From CAZAXU01 sp964489245 (GTDB lineage: Bacteria > Bacteroidota > Bacteroidia > Flavobacteriales > Flavobacteriaceae): a stretch of DNA of 51,698 bases. Where the stretch lies: assembly GCA_964489245.1 (NCBI GenBank), contig CAZAXU010000010.1, positions 1-51,698 on the forward strand. The letters run 5' to 3'. The translations under genes were made by a program, and so were the position numbers. The notes beneath the pieces were generated by a model. That model made no database searches, was not told the origin of the DNA, and saw only the letters and a program-made list of their open reading frames with translations. The stretch's first letter is position 1, and each line of letters starts with the position of its first letter. This document shows, one piece after another, positions 42,893 through 51,698 of the stretch.

Positions 42893-43579
42893 ATGAAAAA
42901 GATACTAATAATTTTGTTGTTGGTGACTTTTGGAGCAAGAGCACAGTTCACCGATGATATTCCGAAAAACATTCCTTTGTTTGACAAAGATGCGTTGACA
43001 TGGGGATACTATTTTGGTTTGAATTTCTATGATTTCAAAATAGACTATAAAACAGAAAACGAGCATATTTTATCTGAAAGCAATCCGGGATTTCAAGTGG
43101 GCTTAATCGGAAATATCAGATTGAATGATAATTTTAGTTTGAGAAGTGAACCGGGAGTATATTTTACAAACAGAAGATTAATTTTTCAAAACTTTACGGA
43201 AAACAAAGATAAAATCAGAGAAATTTCATCTAATTATGTACAATTACCACTTGCCATAAAATTCAATACCATTCGATATGGAAATATTCGCCCTTATGTG
43301 ATAGGAGGGATTGTTTTTTCCTATAATGTTTCTTCGTGGCAAGATTCTGCCAATGACAACTCCGCAGGAAGATTCAGAATGAAGAAGCAATCTTGGATGT
43401 ATGAAGTGGGAGCGGGTTTTGAAATGTATCTTTATTATTTCAAGTTGACCACAAGCGTAAAAGGAATTTTTTCTTTAGATAACGAACTGGTTAGAGATAA
43501 AGACCCTAACAGTCCTTGGACATCAAATATAGAATCTGTCAAAACAAGAGGAGTTTATTTTAATCTGACTTTCGAATAA
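42893..43579 (+). CDS. porT: PorT, outer-membrane protein of type IX secretion
   Basis: 228 residues. Signal peptide ends near GARAQ; the rest is an eight-strand beta-barrel pattern: YYFGLNFYDFKIDY, FQVGLIGNIRLNDNFSLRSEPG, YVQLPLAIKFN, RPYVIGGIVFSYNVS and YEVGAGFEMYLYYF. It is a core T9SS component next to ubiE, as in other members of the group. It supports a functional T9SS for the adhesin at the window start. Confidence 0.9.
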   Translation: MKKILIILLLVTFGARAQFTDDIPKNIPLFDKDALTWGYYFGLNFYDFKIDYKTENEHILSESNPGFQVGLIGNIRLNDNFSLRSEPGVYFTNRRLIFQNFTENKDKIREISSNYVQLPLAIKFNTIRYGNIRPYVIGGIVFSYNVSSWQDSANDNSAGRFRMKKQSWMYEVGAGFEMYLYYFKLTTSVKGIFSLDNELVRDKDPNSPWTSNIESVKTRGVYFNLTFE

Positions 43580-43594
43580 TAATTTTTTAAAAAC

Positions 43595-44335
43595 TTATCG
43601 TGAAGATGCTCTCAATTTTTCTCTGTGCAATTCACCCAAAATAACCGATGTGGCTATAGCAGCATTCAGACTTTCTGCTTTTGAGTTTTTGTGTGCGGGA
43701 ATGTGCAATCGGTTGCCTATTTTCTTTTCAATTTCTTCGCGAATTCCATTTCCTTCATTCCCGACAACCAAAATCATGTCATTGGGGACACTAGCCTTAT
43801 AAATGCTGTTTCCTTGCATAAAAGCGCCATATGTCGGGATAGAACTTTTTTCAAGATAGTTCTCAAGTTCTACATAGAAAATATTCACATGAGCCAAGGA
43901 GCCCATAGATGCTTGAATAACCTTTGGATTATAACAATCAACCGTGTTTTGAGAACATACGATATCTCTGACACCAAACCAATCTGCCGTTCTGATGATG
44001 GTGCCCAAATTTCCCGGGTCTTGAATATCATCCAATGCAATGATAAACCCTGAAGTGGGAAGTATTTTGTTTTCTTTTATCTTGAAAACAGCCAATGCAT
44101 CTTTCGGATGTTTGAGCAAACTGATGCTTTTGAGTTCTTTTTGGTTGACCAATACCGTTTTGTTTTGATCAACAGCATCCAAGGCTTTGGTGCTGTAAAC
44201 AATATCGAGTGGATACGCAGACTTGAGAAAATCATGAATACTTTTCAATCCTTCAACAATAAATACCTTGTGAAGATTTCGGTATTTTTTTTGCTGTAAG
44301 GATTTGATGTATTTCTTTTGATTAATGCTAATCAT
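43595..44335 (-). CDS. TrmH-family RNA methyltransferase (second paralogue)
   Basis: 246 residues: N-terminal KVFIVEGLKSIHDFLKS, SPOUT motif 1 DIQDPGNLGTIIRTADWFGV, middle VDCYNPKVIQASMGSL, and C-terminal IPAHKNSKAESLNAAIATSVIL. It is about 25 residues shorter than the homologue at 8945 and diverged from it, so the target is probably different. It converges on porT with a 15-base gap and diverges from the TamL gene. Confidence 0.9.
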   Translation of the reverse strand: MISINQKKYIKSLQQKKYRNLHKVFIVEGLKSIHDFLKSAYPLDIVYSTKALDAVDQNKTVLVNQKELKSISLLKHPKDALAVFKIKENKILPTSGFIIALDDIQDPGNLGTIIRTADWFGVRDIVCSQNTVDCYNPKVIQASMGSLAHVNIFYVELENYLEKSSIPTYGAFMQGNSIYKASVPNDMILVVGNEGNGIREEIEKKIGNRLHIPAHKNSKAESLNAAIATSVILGELHREKLRASSR

Positions 44336-44365
44336 TTTGAATTATTATTTTTGAATTTAATAACT

Positions 44366-44373
44366 TACTTTTG
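44366..44373 (+). promoter_or_regulatory. -7 element TACTTTTG for the TamL gene
   Basis: An exact TAnnTTTG match, 10 bases before the ATG at 44384. It supports that start over the one at 44318, which lies upstream of the element. Confidence 0.6.
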
Positions 44374-44383
44374 TGAGATAATT

Positions 44384-46900
44384 ATGTCCAAGTATCTAGT
44401 CACAAAAATATCACTATTTTTTTTAATCCTGTCTTTGGGGTCTTGCAATATATATAGAAAAATTCCGGAAGGAAAATATTTGTTGAGAAGAAATAAAATT
44501 ATTGTCAACGGAGAGAAAGAAAAGTCAGCAAAAGCTGAAGCACTGATATTGCAAACGCCCAACACAACGGTTTTTGGTTACCCGATTCTTGCAGATATTT
44601 ATACGATTGCCGATCAAAATCCGGATTTGACTTATTATAAATGGATAAAAAAACATCAAGGAACCTATAATTTTTTGAGAAAAGCATTTTCTCGAAAACA
44701 AGTTATACAGTTACAACAATATTATAAGGGGATAAACAATGTGATTAAGGAGATTGGAGAGCCTCCTGTCTATGTCGATAGCAGTAGAATAAAAAAAACA
44801 GCAAAGAGACTTAAATTTCACTATATCAGCAACTCCTATCTCGATGCAACTCAGCATTATGAAATAGAGAAAATTGATGAATATAAGGCAAATGTAATCT
44901 ATAAAATTGATAGAAAAAATTCTTATACGCTCCAAAAGTTCGGATATAAGATATCATCTCCGGCTCTTCAAGAACTCTATAAAAAGCATAAGAAAAAGAA
45001 TGAAATTCATGTTGGAAAAAAATATGAAAGAAGAGATTTTGTAGCTGAAAGAACACGACTTTCTCGGCTTTTCAGAAATAATGGAATATATCATTTTCAA
45101 CCCTCATACATCAAATTTGATTTGGTTTTTGATTCCATTCACCAACAACGAAATTTAGAAGCACATTTAAAAATTCCCGATAGAAATATTCAAAAAGGAG
45201 ATTCAACTCTAGTTGTTCCTTTTTTGAAATACCAAATAAAAAATGTGAATGTATATATTTCCGGAGAAAAAAATCCGAATTTAAACATGATGAGAGATTC
45301 TGTGGAATATGAAGGCATACATTTGCATTCAACCAATGAAAAATTGAGATATAGACCCAAAGCATTGACGCAATCCATTTTCATCAGAAAAGGAGAGTTG
45401 TATAGTGATTTAGCACGACTGAGAACACATAGGCAACTTATGAGTTTGCAAAATTTCAAGCAGGCTTATGTTCAATATATTGAAAATGAGAAAGATACAA
45501 CGCTCACTGCCAACATTTTTTTGATTCCGGAAAAAAGATATGGCATCAAAGGTTCCGGAGATGCTACACATTCCAATATTCATGATCTGGGACTTAAAGC
45601 CAGCGCATCCGTTAGCGCTAAGAATCTGTTCAGAGGAGCGGAGATTTTAAATTTGTCGTTTTCTGTGATGACTGCAGCATCAAAAGAAAGTATGAGCCTA
45701 AGAGATAATTTTTTTGACGTTCGAGAACTGGAACTTGCAGCAACCTTGAATTTTCCCAGAATATTATTCCCGTATCTGAACAGATATATTCCCAAATATA
45801 TGATGCCAAAAACCCGTTTGACTTTCTTGACGAATACACAAACCAATATTGGTTTAGACAGGAGAAAGTATGCGGGAATTTTTGGTTATGAATGGAAGCC
45901 TGCCAAGGAAAAAACACATAAAATCGATTTGTTGAATTTGGAATTTATTACCAATCTAAATGCAAAAAATTATTATAAAATATATAGTAATACCTATGAC
46001 AGACTGTCTGCAATAGCATCAGGCTTAGGACAAACAATTGCACCTGAAACAGCCAACCAATTTATTGTAAATCAGTTAAATGATGCCTCGTTTTGTGCAG
46101 CTAATCCGAATATTTGTACAGACTTAAGAAATATCAAAGAACGAGAGCAAAGAATTACTCAAAATATTTTTATTATTAGCAACACTTATGACTATTTGTT
46201 AGATACCCGAGTAAACCCGCTAGATAATAATTTCTTTTTGCTCGAGACTTATTTTGAACTTGCCGGAAGCGTTTTATCTCCTTTGGGTAGGATTTTTAAT
46301 TTGCCAAAAAATGATTTAGGTCAAAGAACGATTAACAATGTTCCTTATGCAGAATATATTAAAACCAATTTTAACTATATCAAACATTGGGACTTTAAGA
46401 ACAAAAATGTGCTGGCATATAGAATATTTTTTGGTGTTGCGATTCCCTATGGTAATTCACGTTCCATACCTTTTGTTTCCAGCTATTTTGGAGGAGGTTC
46501 AAATGACATCAGAGCTTGGAGAGCCTATTCGTTAGGACCGGGAACAACAGCGGGATTGAATGAATTTAACGAAGCCAATTTGAAGTTCACAACCAATTTG
46601 GAATATAGATTTCCTCTTGCGGGATATTTTCATGGTGCTGTTTTTGTCGATGCCGGAAATATCTGGAATTTGAACAATAATGCCACGGATTCCAGAGGTG
46701 ATTTCAAGGGCTTTGAATCTTTGCGAGATATAGCTGCGGGAACAGGAGTGGGACTCAGAGTTGATTTTGATTATTTTATTTTTAGATTTGATTTTGCCTT
46801 TAAAACTTATGATCCTTCTAAACCTTTGAGCGGGAGATGGTTTAACAAAGAATCTTTGAGAAAATCAGTATTCAATTTCGGGATAAACTATCCGTTTTAG
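44384..46900 (+). CDS. BamA/TamA-family outer-membrane lipoprotein (TamL-like)
   Basis: 838 residues. The lipobox is at Cys21 (LSLGSC), followed by NIYRKIPEGKYLLRRNKI. The N-terminal half carries POTRA-like beta-alpha units; the C-terminal half is the 16-strand surface-antigen (D15) barrel, with FGGGSNDIRAWRAYSLGPG (the conserved loop-6 type motif) and GAVFVDAGNIW, ending in FNFGINYPF with a C-terminal Phe. A lipid-anchored TamA homologue, TamL, is typical of Bacteroidota. A tamB gene is not adjacent. Confidence 0.87.
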   Translation: MSKYLVTKISLFFLILSLGSCNIYRKIPEGKYLLRRNKIIVNGEKEKSAKAEALILQTPNTTVFGYPILADIYTIADQNPDLTYYKWIKKHQGTYNFLRKAFSRKQVIQLQQYYKGINNVIKEIGEPPVYVDSSRIKKTAKRLKFHYISNSYLDATQHYEIEKIDEYKANVIYKIDRKNSYTLQKFGYKISSPALQELYKKHKKKNEIHVGKKYERRDFVAERTRLSRLFRNNGIYHFQPSYIKFDLVFDSIHQQRNLEAHLKIPDRNIQKGDSTLVVPFLKYQIKNVNVYISGEKNPNLNMMRDSVEYEGIHLHSTNEKLRYRPKALTQSIFIRKGELYSDLARLRTHRQLMSLQNFKQAYVQYIENEKDTTLTANIFLIPEKRYGIKGSGDATHSNIHDLGLKASASVSAKNLFRGAEILNLSFSVMTAASKESMSLRDNFFDVRELELAATLNFPRILFPYLNRYIPKYMMPKTRLTFLTNTQTNIGLDRRKYAGIFGYEWKPAKEKTHKIDLLNLEFITNLNAKNYYKIYSNTYDRLSAIASGLGQTIAPETANQFIVNQLNDASFCAANPNICTDLRNIKEREQRITQNIFIISNTYDYLLDTRVNPLDNNFFLLETYFELAGSVLSPLGRIFNLPKNDLGQRTINNVPYAEYIKTNFNYIKHWDFKNKNVLAYRIFFGVAIPYGNSRSIPFVSSYFGGGSNDIRAWRAYSLGPGTTAGLNEFNEANLKFTTNLEYRFPLAGYFHGAVFVDAGNIWNLNNNATDSRGDFKGFESLRDIAAGTGVGLRVDFDYFIFRFDFAFKTYDPSKPLSGRWFNKESLRKSVFNFGINYPF

Positions 46901-47029
46901 AAGAAAAAATTTGCAAAATGTTGAAGCTGTATTCTGCAGCCTTACAAACAAAAATGTTAAATCATATTTTCTTCGAAACCATGTTCTTTTTTTTTCTTAA
47001 TTTTACATCACAATAAAGATATTTAAATC

Positions 47030-48094
47030 ATGAAATTCAAACCGGGTATTTTATACGGAGCGGAATTGGAGAAACTTTTTTCTTATGCTAAAGAAAAGAG
47101 TTTTGCTATTCCTGCTGTGAACGTTATAGGATCTGATTCTATCAATGCCGCACTAGAAACTGCAAGAGAAATGAATGCTCCAATTATCATTCAATTCTCT
47201 AATGGGGGTGCTCATTTTAATGCAGGAAAGGGACTGTCAAACGAAGATCAAAAGGCTGCAATTGCCGGCGCAGTTGCCGGTGCAAAACATATACATGACT
47301 TGGCGGAACTATATGAAGTTCCGGTGATTATACACACAGATCATGCAGCAAAAAAATTATTGCCGTGGATAGATGGTTTGCTTGTTGCCGGTGCTAAGTT
47401 CTATAAGGAAACAGGAAAGCCTTTATTCAGTTCACATATGCTTGACCTTTCGGAGGAATCAATAGAAGATAATATTGAAATAAGTAAGTTATATCTCAAG
47501 ATGATGAAAGATTTAGAGATGCATTTGGAAATTGAACTGGGCATCACCGGAGGAGAAGAAGACGGAGTAGATAATACTGACGTAGATAATGCCAAACTAT
47601 ATACACAACCCGAAGAGGTTGCTTATGCTTATGAAGAATTGAAGAAAATAAGCAATCATTTCACAATTGCCGCTTCGTTTGGAAATGTACATGGCGTTTA
47701 TAAACCGGGAAATGTTGTTTTACGTCCGGACATTTTAAAAAATTCTCAAGCATATATTCAGAAAAAATATAAAACAGAAAAACAACCTGTCAATTTTGTA
47801 TTTCACGGAGGCAGTGGTTCCGAACTGAAAGATATTAGAAATGCTATCAGCTATGGTGTAATCAAAATGAATATCGACACGGATACGCAGTATGCATTTA
47901 TGGAAGGAGTTCGTGATTATTTCAACAAATATAAAGACTATATCAAAACACAAATTGGGAATCCGGATGGAGAAGATCAACCGAATAAAAAGTATTATGA
48001 TCCCAGAAAGTGGCTGAGAGAAGGAGAAAAGACATTTGTAGCCAGACTGAAGCAAGCATTTGAAGATTTAAATAATATAAATACATTGAAGTGA
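47030..48094 (+). CDS. fbaA: Class II fructose-bisphosphate aldolase
   Basis: 354 residues. Zinc ligands in PVIIHTDHAAKK (His109-x-x-His112 region) and MHLEIELGITGGEEDGVDN, NVHGVYKPGNVVL, and the substrate loop VFHGGSGSELKDI with GVIKMNIDTDTQYAF. Reversible cleavage of fructose-1,6-bisphosphate in glycolysis and gluconeogenesis. A TAATTTTA element about 35 bases upstream could be a weak promoter. Confidence 0.95.
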   Translation: MKFKPGILYGAELEKLFSYAKEKSFAIPAVNVIGSDSINAALETAREMNAPIIIQFSNGGAHFNAGKGLSNEDQKAAIAGAVAGAKHIHDLAELYEVPVIIHTDHAAKKLLPWIDGLLVAGAKFYKETGKPLFSSHMLDLSEESIEDNIEISKLYLKMMKDLEMHLEIELGITGGEEDGVDNTDVDNAKLYTQPEEVAYAYEELKKISNHFTIAASFGNVHGVYKPGNVVLRPDILKNSQAYIQKKYKTEKQPVNFVFHGGSGSELKDIRNAISYGVIKMNIDTDTQYAFMEGVRDYFNKYKDYIKTQIGNPDGEDQPNKKYYDPRKWLREGEKTFVARLKQAFEDLNNINTLK

Positions 48095-48187
48095 GATTGA
48101 TGAATCGATATGATAAAAAAAAGATATTTTAAACGAGTATGTCTTGCTTGGAAATAGATGAATAAATAAAACAAAAACAATAGATTT

Positions 48188-49060
48188 ATGTCTTGGTTTA
48201 AAAGAAAAATAAAGGGGATTATGACGCCCACATCGGAGAAGAAAGATATGCCCAAAGGAATTTGGTATAAAACCCCTTCGGGAAAAATTGTGAACAAAGA
48301 TGTGTTGGAAGAAAATCTCTTTGTGAGTCCTGAAGATGACTATCACATGCGGATTGGCAGCGAAGAATATTTCAATATACTTTTTGATAAAGGAAAATAT
48401 GACGAAATGTGGGCAGGCATGCGCTCAAAAGACCCTTTGAAATTTGAAGATTCCAAAAAATATCCTGAACGTTTGAAAACGGCTTATAAAAAAACAAATT
48501 TAAATGATGCTGTGCGCGTGGGCGTTGGAAAATCAAAAGGAAAAGACTTGATTGTTGTTGCCATGGATTTTTCTTTCATTGGCGGTTCCATGGGGGCAGT
48601 TGTCGGAGAAAAGATTGCCAGAGCAATGAATTATGCCGTAGAGCACAAAATTCCTTTGGTGATGATTTCAAAATCAGGTGGAGCCAGAATGCAAGAGGCT
48701 GCAATTTCATTGATGCAGCTGGCAAAAACATCTGCAGCCATTGCAAGAATGGGAAAAGCAAAAGTGCCTTACATTTCTTTATTAACAGATCCTACAACCG
48801 GAGGAACAACTGCATCTTTTGCCATGTTGGGAGACATCAATATTGCTGAACCTAATGCATTGATAGGCTTTGCCGGTCCGAGGGTGATTAAAGATACCAC
48901 GGGAAAAGACCTGCCGGAGGGTTTCCAACGTTCTGAATTCGTTTTGGAGCACGGTTTTTTGGACTTTATTTCTCATCGTAAGAATCTGAAGGATAGAATC
49001 AATTTGTATATAGATCTCATTCTCAACAAGCCGGTGAGAGATTTGGTGAAATCAGAATAA
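48188..49060 (+). CDS. accD: Acetyl-CoA carboxylase carboxyltransferase subunit beta, zinc-ribbon cysteines absent
   Basis: 290 residues. The crotonase-fold core is intact: AMDFSFIGGSMGAVVGEKIARA, ISKSGGARMQEA, LTDPTTGGTTASFAMLGDI and IGFAGPRVI. The N-terminal zinc ribbon, normally four cysteines, reads YKTPSGKIV (about 27-35) and VSPEDDYHMRI (46-56), with no Cys. This looks like a lineage trait of Flavobacteriia. With AccA it transfers the carboxyl group from biotin to acetyl-CoA, making malonyl-CoA (used by FabD at 21931). Confidence 0.95.
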   Translation: MSWFKRKIKGIMTPTSEKKDMPKGIWYKTPSGKIVNKDVLEENLFVSPEDDYHMRIGSEEYFNILFDKGKYDEMWAGMRSKDPLKFEDSKKYPERLKTAYKKTNLNDAVRVGVGKSKGKDLIVVAMDFSFIGGSMGAVVGEKIARAMNYAVEHKIPLVMISKSGGARMQEAAISLMQLAKTSAAIARMGKAKVPYISLLTDPTTGGTTASFAMLGDINIAEPNALIGFAGPRVIKDTTGKDLPEGFQRSEFVLEHGFLDFISHRKNLKDRINLYIDLILNKPVRDLVKSE

Positions 49061-49070
49061 AATCAGAAAA

Positions 49071-50099
49071 ATGAAAAAATATATTTTACTTTTTCTGGCA
49101 CTAGGATTTTTTTCCTGCCGGAAAGAGGTGGATTTACGGTTGAATATTAAAACACCCGTCAATCAAGGAAAAGATTTTCAAGTAATCATAAACAATATCA
49201 ATCATTCTGAAGTCGATAAGATAGATATTTATATCGATGAGAAAAAACTGAAAACTCTTGATTATGCCGATAGCTTTCTTTTGAATATAGGAGATGAATA
49301 TAAATTGGGCACTCATCAAATGAAATTTGATTTTAGAACAGATGATGAATTGCTTCAAAGCATACCGACAAGCATTACTGTTTTTGCACCAAGCAAGCCC
49401 AAGATGCTAAAATATAAACTTGTCAACACCTATCCGCATGATATAGATGCCTTTACGCAAGGTCTGGAATTTTCTGACAGCGTTTTATATGAAGGAACGG
49501 GTTTAAACGGAGAATCCGGATTGAGAGTCGTAAATGTAAAAACAGGAAAAGTGTTGAAAAAAATTGACTTAGATAAAAGATACTTTGGCGAAGGAATCAC
49601 GATATTAAAAGACAAAATATATCAATTGACTTGGCAAAGTGGCATGGGTTTTATCTATGACAAAAATAGTTTAAAAAAAACGGGAGAATTTAAATATAAC
49701 CAAAGCAAAGAAGGCTGGGGATTGTGCAATGATGGAAAAAATATATACAAATCTGATGGAACAGAGAGAATATGGATTATCAATCCGGATTCAATGAGAG
49801 AAGCGGATTATATCAATATCTATACAGACAGGCATAAAATCACGAGGATTAACGAAATGGAGTGGGTCGACGGAAAAATCTATACCAATGTTTGGCAGAA
49901 AAATGCCTTGGCAATTATTAACCCGAAGACAGGAGCGGTTGAGGGAATCATTAATTTATCAGATTTGCATAAAATGGTAACCCAACATGCACAATTGGAT
50001 GTGTTGAACGGAATTGCCTATGATGCCAAGAGCAAACATCTGTTCGTGACCGGAAAAAAATGGGATAAAATGTTTGAGATAGAGTTGCTCAACAAGTAA
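49071..50099 (+). CDS. Glutaminyl-peptide cyclotransferase (plant-type), lipoprotein
   Basis: 342 residues, lipobox at Cys16 (ALGFFSC). A small domain (about 20-110) precedes the five-bladed propeller of plant-type glutaminyl cyclase: YPHDIDAFTQGLEF, YEGTGLNGESGLRVV, FGEGITILKDKIYQLTW, SKEGWGLCNDGKNIYKSDGT, INEMEWVDGKIYTNVWQ and LNGIAYDAKSKHLFVTGKKW. It forms N-terminal pyroglutamate on exported proteins. In Bacteroidota many T9SS and lipoprotein cargos start with Gln after signal cleavage, which fits a periplasmic role. Confidence 0.93.
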   Translation: MKKYILLFLALGFFSCRKEVDLRLNIKTPVNQGKDFQVIINNINHSEVDKIDIYIDEKKLKTLDYADSFLLNIGDEYKLGTHQMKFDFRTDDELLQSIPTSITVFAPSKPKMLKYKLVNTYPHDIDAFTQGLEFSDSVLYEGTGLNGESGLRVVNVKTGKVLKKIDLDKRYFGEGITILKDKIYQLTWQSGMGFIYDKNSLKKTGEFKYNQSKEGWGLCNDGKNIYKSDGTERIWIINPDSMREADYINIYTDRHKITRINEMEWVDGKIYTNVWQKNALAIINPKTGAVEGIINLSDLHKMVTQHAQLDVLNGIAYDAKSKHLFVTGKKWDKMFEIELLNK

Positions 50100-50181
50100 T
50101 ATTTATTGTTTTTTATCGTTAACATATTTGTTTCTTGTCGTTAGACATGAAATCGTAGAATAATATATGAAGCACCAAACT

Positions 50182-51698
50182 ATGCAAAAAATATTTGTCG
50201 GTTCAGTTATATTTTTACTTGTTATTTTTAGTTTTTCTTGTCGGAAAAATTTTGATGTTATTCCGGGGAATGCTGATTTTAGAGTTGAAAAAGACACGGT
50301 TTTGATGGATTCTGTCTTCACAAACATTTCCTCACGCACGTACAATGTCAAAATATATAATACTTCAGATAATGATATCAGTCTGAAGAGTGTTCATTTG
50401 GAGCAAGGAAACAATTCTTTTTATCGTCTGAATGTGGATGGAGAAGCTGGAAAATCCGTGAAAAATGTGATGATTCATGCCAAAGACAGCATCTATGTTT
50501 TTATTGAAGTGACAGCAGACATCGATCAACTTTCAAGTCCGATCTATGAAGATAAAATCATTGTGGAGGATAGAGGTAAGACCGATGAGATTTTGTTGGT
50601 TTCTTTTATCAAGGATGCTTATTTTTTATATCCGAAACGTTTTCCTGACGGCAGAAAAGATTCTCTGACGGTTTATACTGATCCGGATACGGGAGAAAAA
50701 TCAAAAGTAGCGGGCTATTTTTTAAACAATGACACAACATTCACCGCAACAAAGCCTATTGTGGTTTACGGACATGTGGCTGTTCCCGACGGAAAAACCT
50801 TGACGATTGAACAAGATGCGCATCTCTATTTTCATTTCAATTCCGGTTTGATTGTTTGGAAAAATGCTACACTAAAGGTGAATGGAACTTTAGGACACGA
50901 GGTGATTTTTGAAGACGATAGAATGGAAGAAGCATTTGAGCACAAATCAGGAATGTGGAATTATATTTGGCTGATGTCAAACAGCAAAAACAATGAGATA
51001 AACTATGCGTTTATCAAAAATGCCGAAGTTGGAATTATAGCACATCCGAGCAATGATGCCAATCCGATGCTTCGCATCAAAAATACCAAATTGTTCAACC
51101 ATAGTTTAGTGGGAATCTATGCTCTGGCAACAAACATTGAAGGAGAAAATCTGGTGATAAACAATACGGGACTTTCGGCAATCAATCTGTCGCTAGGTGG
51201 AAAATATGATTTTAAGCATTGCACTTTTGTTAACTTCTCCAATGGCATAAGGAACGAAAAATCTGCCGCAGTCTACGTAAATAATTATTTAAAAACGAAG
51301 GATGAAATTTATGTCTTTGATTTGGAACGATTCAATCTAAGCAATTGTATTGTAGACGGCTCAAACAGTATTGAATTTTTCCTCGATAAAAATCCCAACG
51401 CGGATTTCAACTACCGGATTAGGAATTCTGCCATCAAGTTCAATGATCCACGCCATGTATTTGCCGATGTGCCGGAGGTAGATTTTTCTGATATTGCACA
51501 CTATCAGAATGTGATGCTAAACCAAAATATGGATTTTTGGAATCCTGAAGAAAATATTTTGCAAATAGGTAGCAGTTCCACTGCGATTAACCAAGGAGAT
51601 ATAAGCACGGCACAACAAGTTCCGCTAGATATTTTAGGTGTTGATCGTACGCAGAGCCCAGATTTAGGTGCTTATCAGCACGCCGAGAAGCCGGATTA
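50182..51698 (+). CDS. Large lipoprotein with choice-of-anchor/parallel beta-helix-like architecture (3' end at window edge)
   Basis: An open frame runs from ATG 50182 (or 50167, five codons earlier) to the end, 505 full codons. I prefer 50182, as it gives a clean signal: MQKIFVGSVIFLLVIFSFSC with the lipobox Cys at 20. An Ig-like part (about residues 40-130, VFTNISSRTYNVKIYN) precedes right-handed beta-helix-like repeats (LFNHSLVGIYALAT, YDFKHCTFVNFSNGI, FNLSNCIVDGS). The ending RTQSPDLGAYQHAEKPD resembles the family C-terminus, and the last bases TA may be the first two of a stop. Function unknown; surface or periplasmic. Confidence 0.75.
   Translation, partial: MQKIFVGSVIFLLVIFSFSCRKNFDVIPGNADFRVEKDTVLMDSVFTNISSRTYNVKIYNTSDNDISLKSVHLEQGNNSFYRLNVDGEAGKSVKNVMIHAKDSIYVFIEVTADIDQLSSPIYEDKIIVEDRGKTDEILLVSFIKDAYFLYPKRFPDGRKDSLTVYTDPDTGEKSKVAGYFLNNDTTFTATKPIVVYGHVAVPDGKTLTIEQDAHLYFHFNSGLIVWKNATLKVNGTLGHEVIFEDDRMEEAFEHKSGMWNYIWLMSNSKNNEINYAFIKNAEVGIIAHPSNDANPMLRIKNTKLFNHSLVGIYALATNIEGENLVINNTGLSAINLSLGGKYDFKHCTFVNFSNGIRNEKSAAVYVNNYLKTKDEIYVFDLERFNLSNCIVDGSNSIEFFLDKNPNADFNYRIRNSAIKFNDPRHVFADVPEVDFSDIAHYQNVMLNQNMDFWNPEENILQIGSSSTAINQGDISTAQQVPLDILGVDRTQSPDLGAYQHAEKPD

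Noticed and set aside
44318..44383. N-terminal extension of the TamL-like protein
   Set aside because: The -7 element at 44366 lies within it, and the signal peptide begins at the ATG at 44384.
46918..47016. 32-codon frame between the TamL and aldolase genes
   Set aside because: Phe-rich tail from the T-rich promoter area; no signal of selection or coupling.

Overview
The window is an A+T-rich chromosomal segment from a member of Bacteroidota, most likely class Flavobacteriia. The evidence is lineage-specific: type IX secretion (T9SS) genes (PorP/SprF, PorT and a CHU_C-type sorting domain), an exosortase XrtF pair, a TamL-like outer-membrane lipoprotein, an AccD without its zinc-ribbon cysteines, many short Cys-lipobox lipoproteins, and promoters of the Bacteroidota form TTG-N18-21-TAnnTTTG. 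A 100-N block at 103-202 marks a draft assembly. I see no phage, insertion sequence, CRISPR array or other mobile element; nearly everything is core genome.

Layout. 1-2778: the end of a repeat-rich T9SS adhesin and its PorP/SprF partner. 2779-3081: an odd intergenic element with a long start-less reading frame. 3082-7981: TPR membrane protein, small membrane protein, mutL, two rhomboid proteases, and a convergent mini HExxH protein. 8101-11124: possible leader peptide, coaX, an rRNA/tRNA methyltransferase and a thioredoxin-like lipoprotein. 11180-16136 (minus): korB-korA, hutH and a cyclophilin-FKBP fusion. 16296-21690 (minus): an apparent operon of M28 peptidase, phosphosugar mutase and ABC exporter. 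21787-22815 (minus): tRNA-Leu(CAA) and fabD. 23010-31706: a LolA-like protein, a catalytic/non-catalytic M16 protease pair, surE, a small membrane protein, lpxB and comEC. 31808-33455: xrtF and its partner, converging on aat. 33815-37789: OmpA-like protein, a membrane-anchored helix-hairpin-helix protein and priA. 37829-44335: tRNA-Ala(GGC), MATE transporter, HD hydrolase, BadF-type kinase, aminotransferase, menaquinone methyltransferase, porT and a second TrmH-family methylase. 44384-51698: TamL-like protein, fructose-bisphosphate aldolase, accD, glutaminyl cyclotransferase, and a large lipoprotein cut by the window end.

Common theme. Much of the region serves the cell envelope: protein export and anchoring (T9SS, XrtF), lipid A and fatty acid synthesis (lpxB, fabD, accD), outer-membrane assembly (TamL, OmpA), and periplasmic proteolysis and folding (M16, M28, rhomboids, PPIase). 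The least-described items are the XrtF pair with no recognisable substrate, the LolA-like domain present both alone and fused to the non-catalytic M16 subunit, the 107-residue HExxH membrane protein, the OmpA/HhH gene pair before priA, and the start-less element at 2779-3000.
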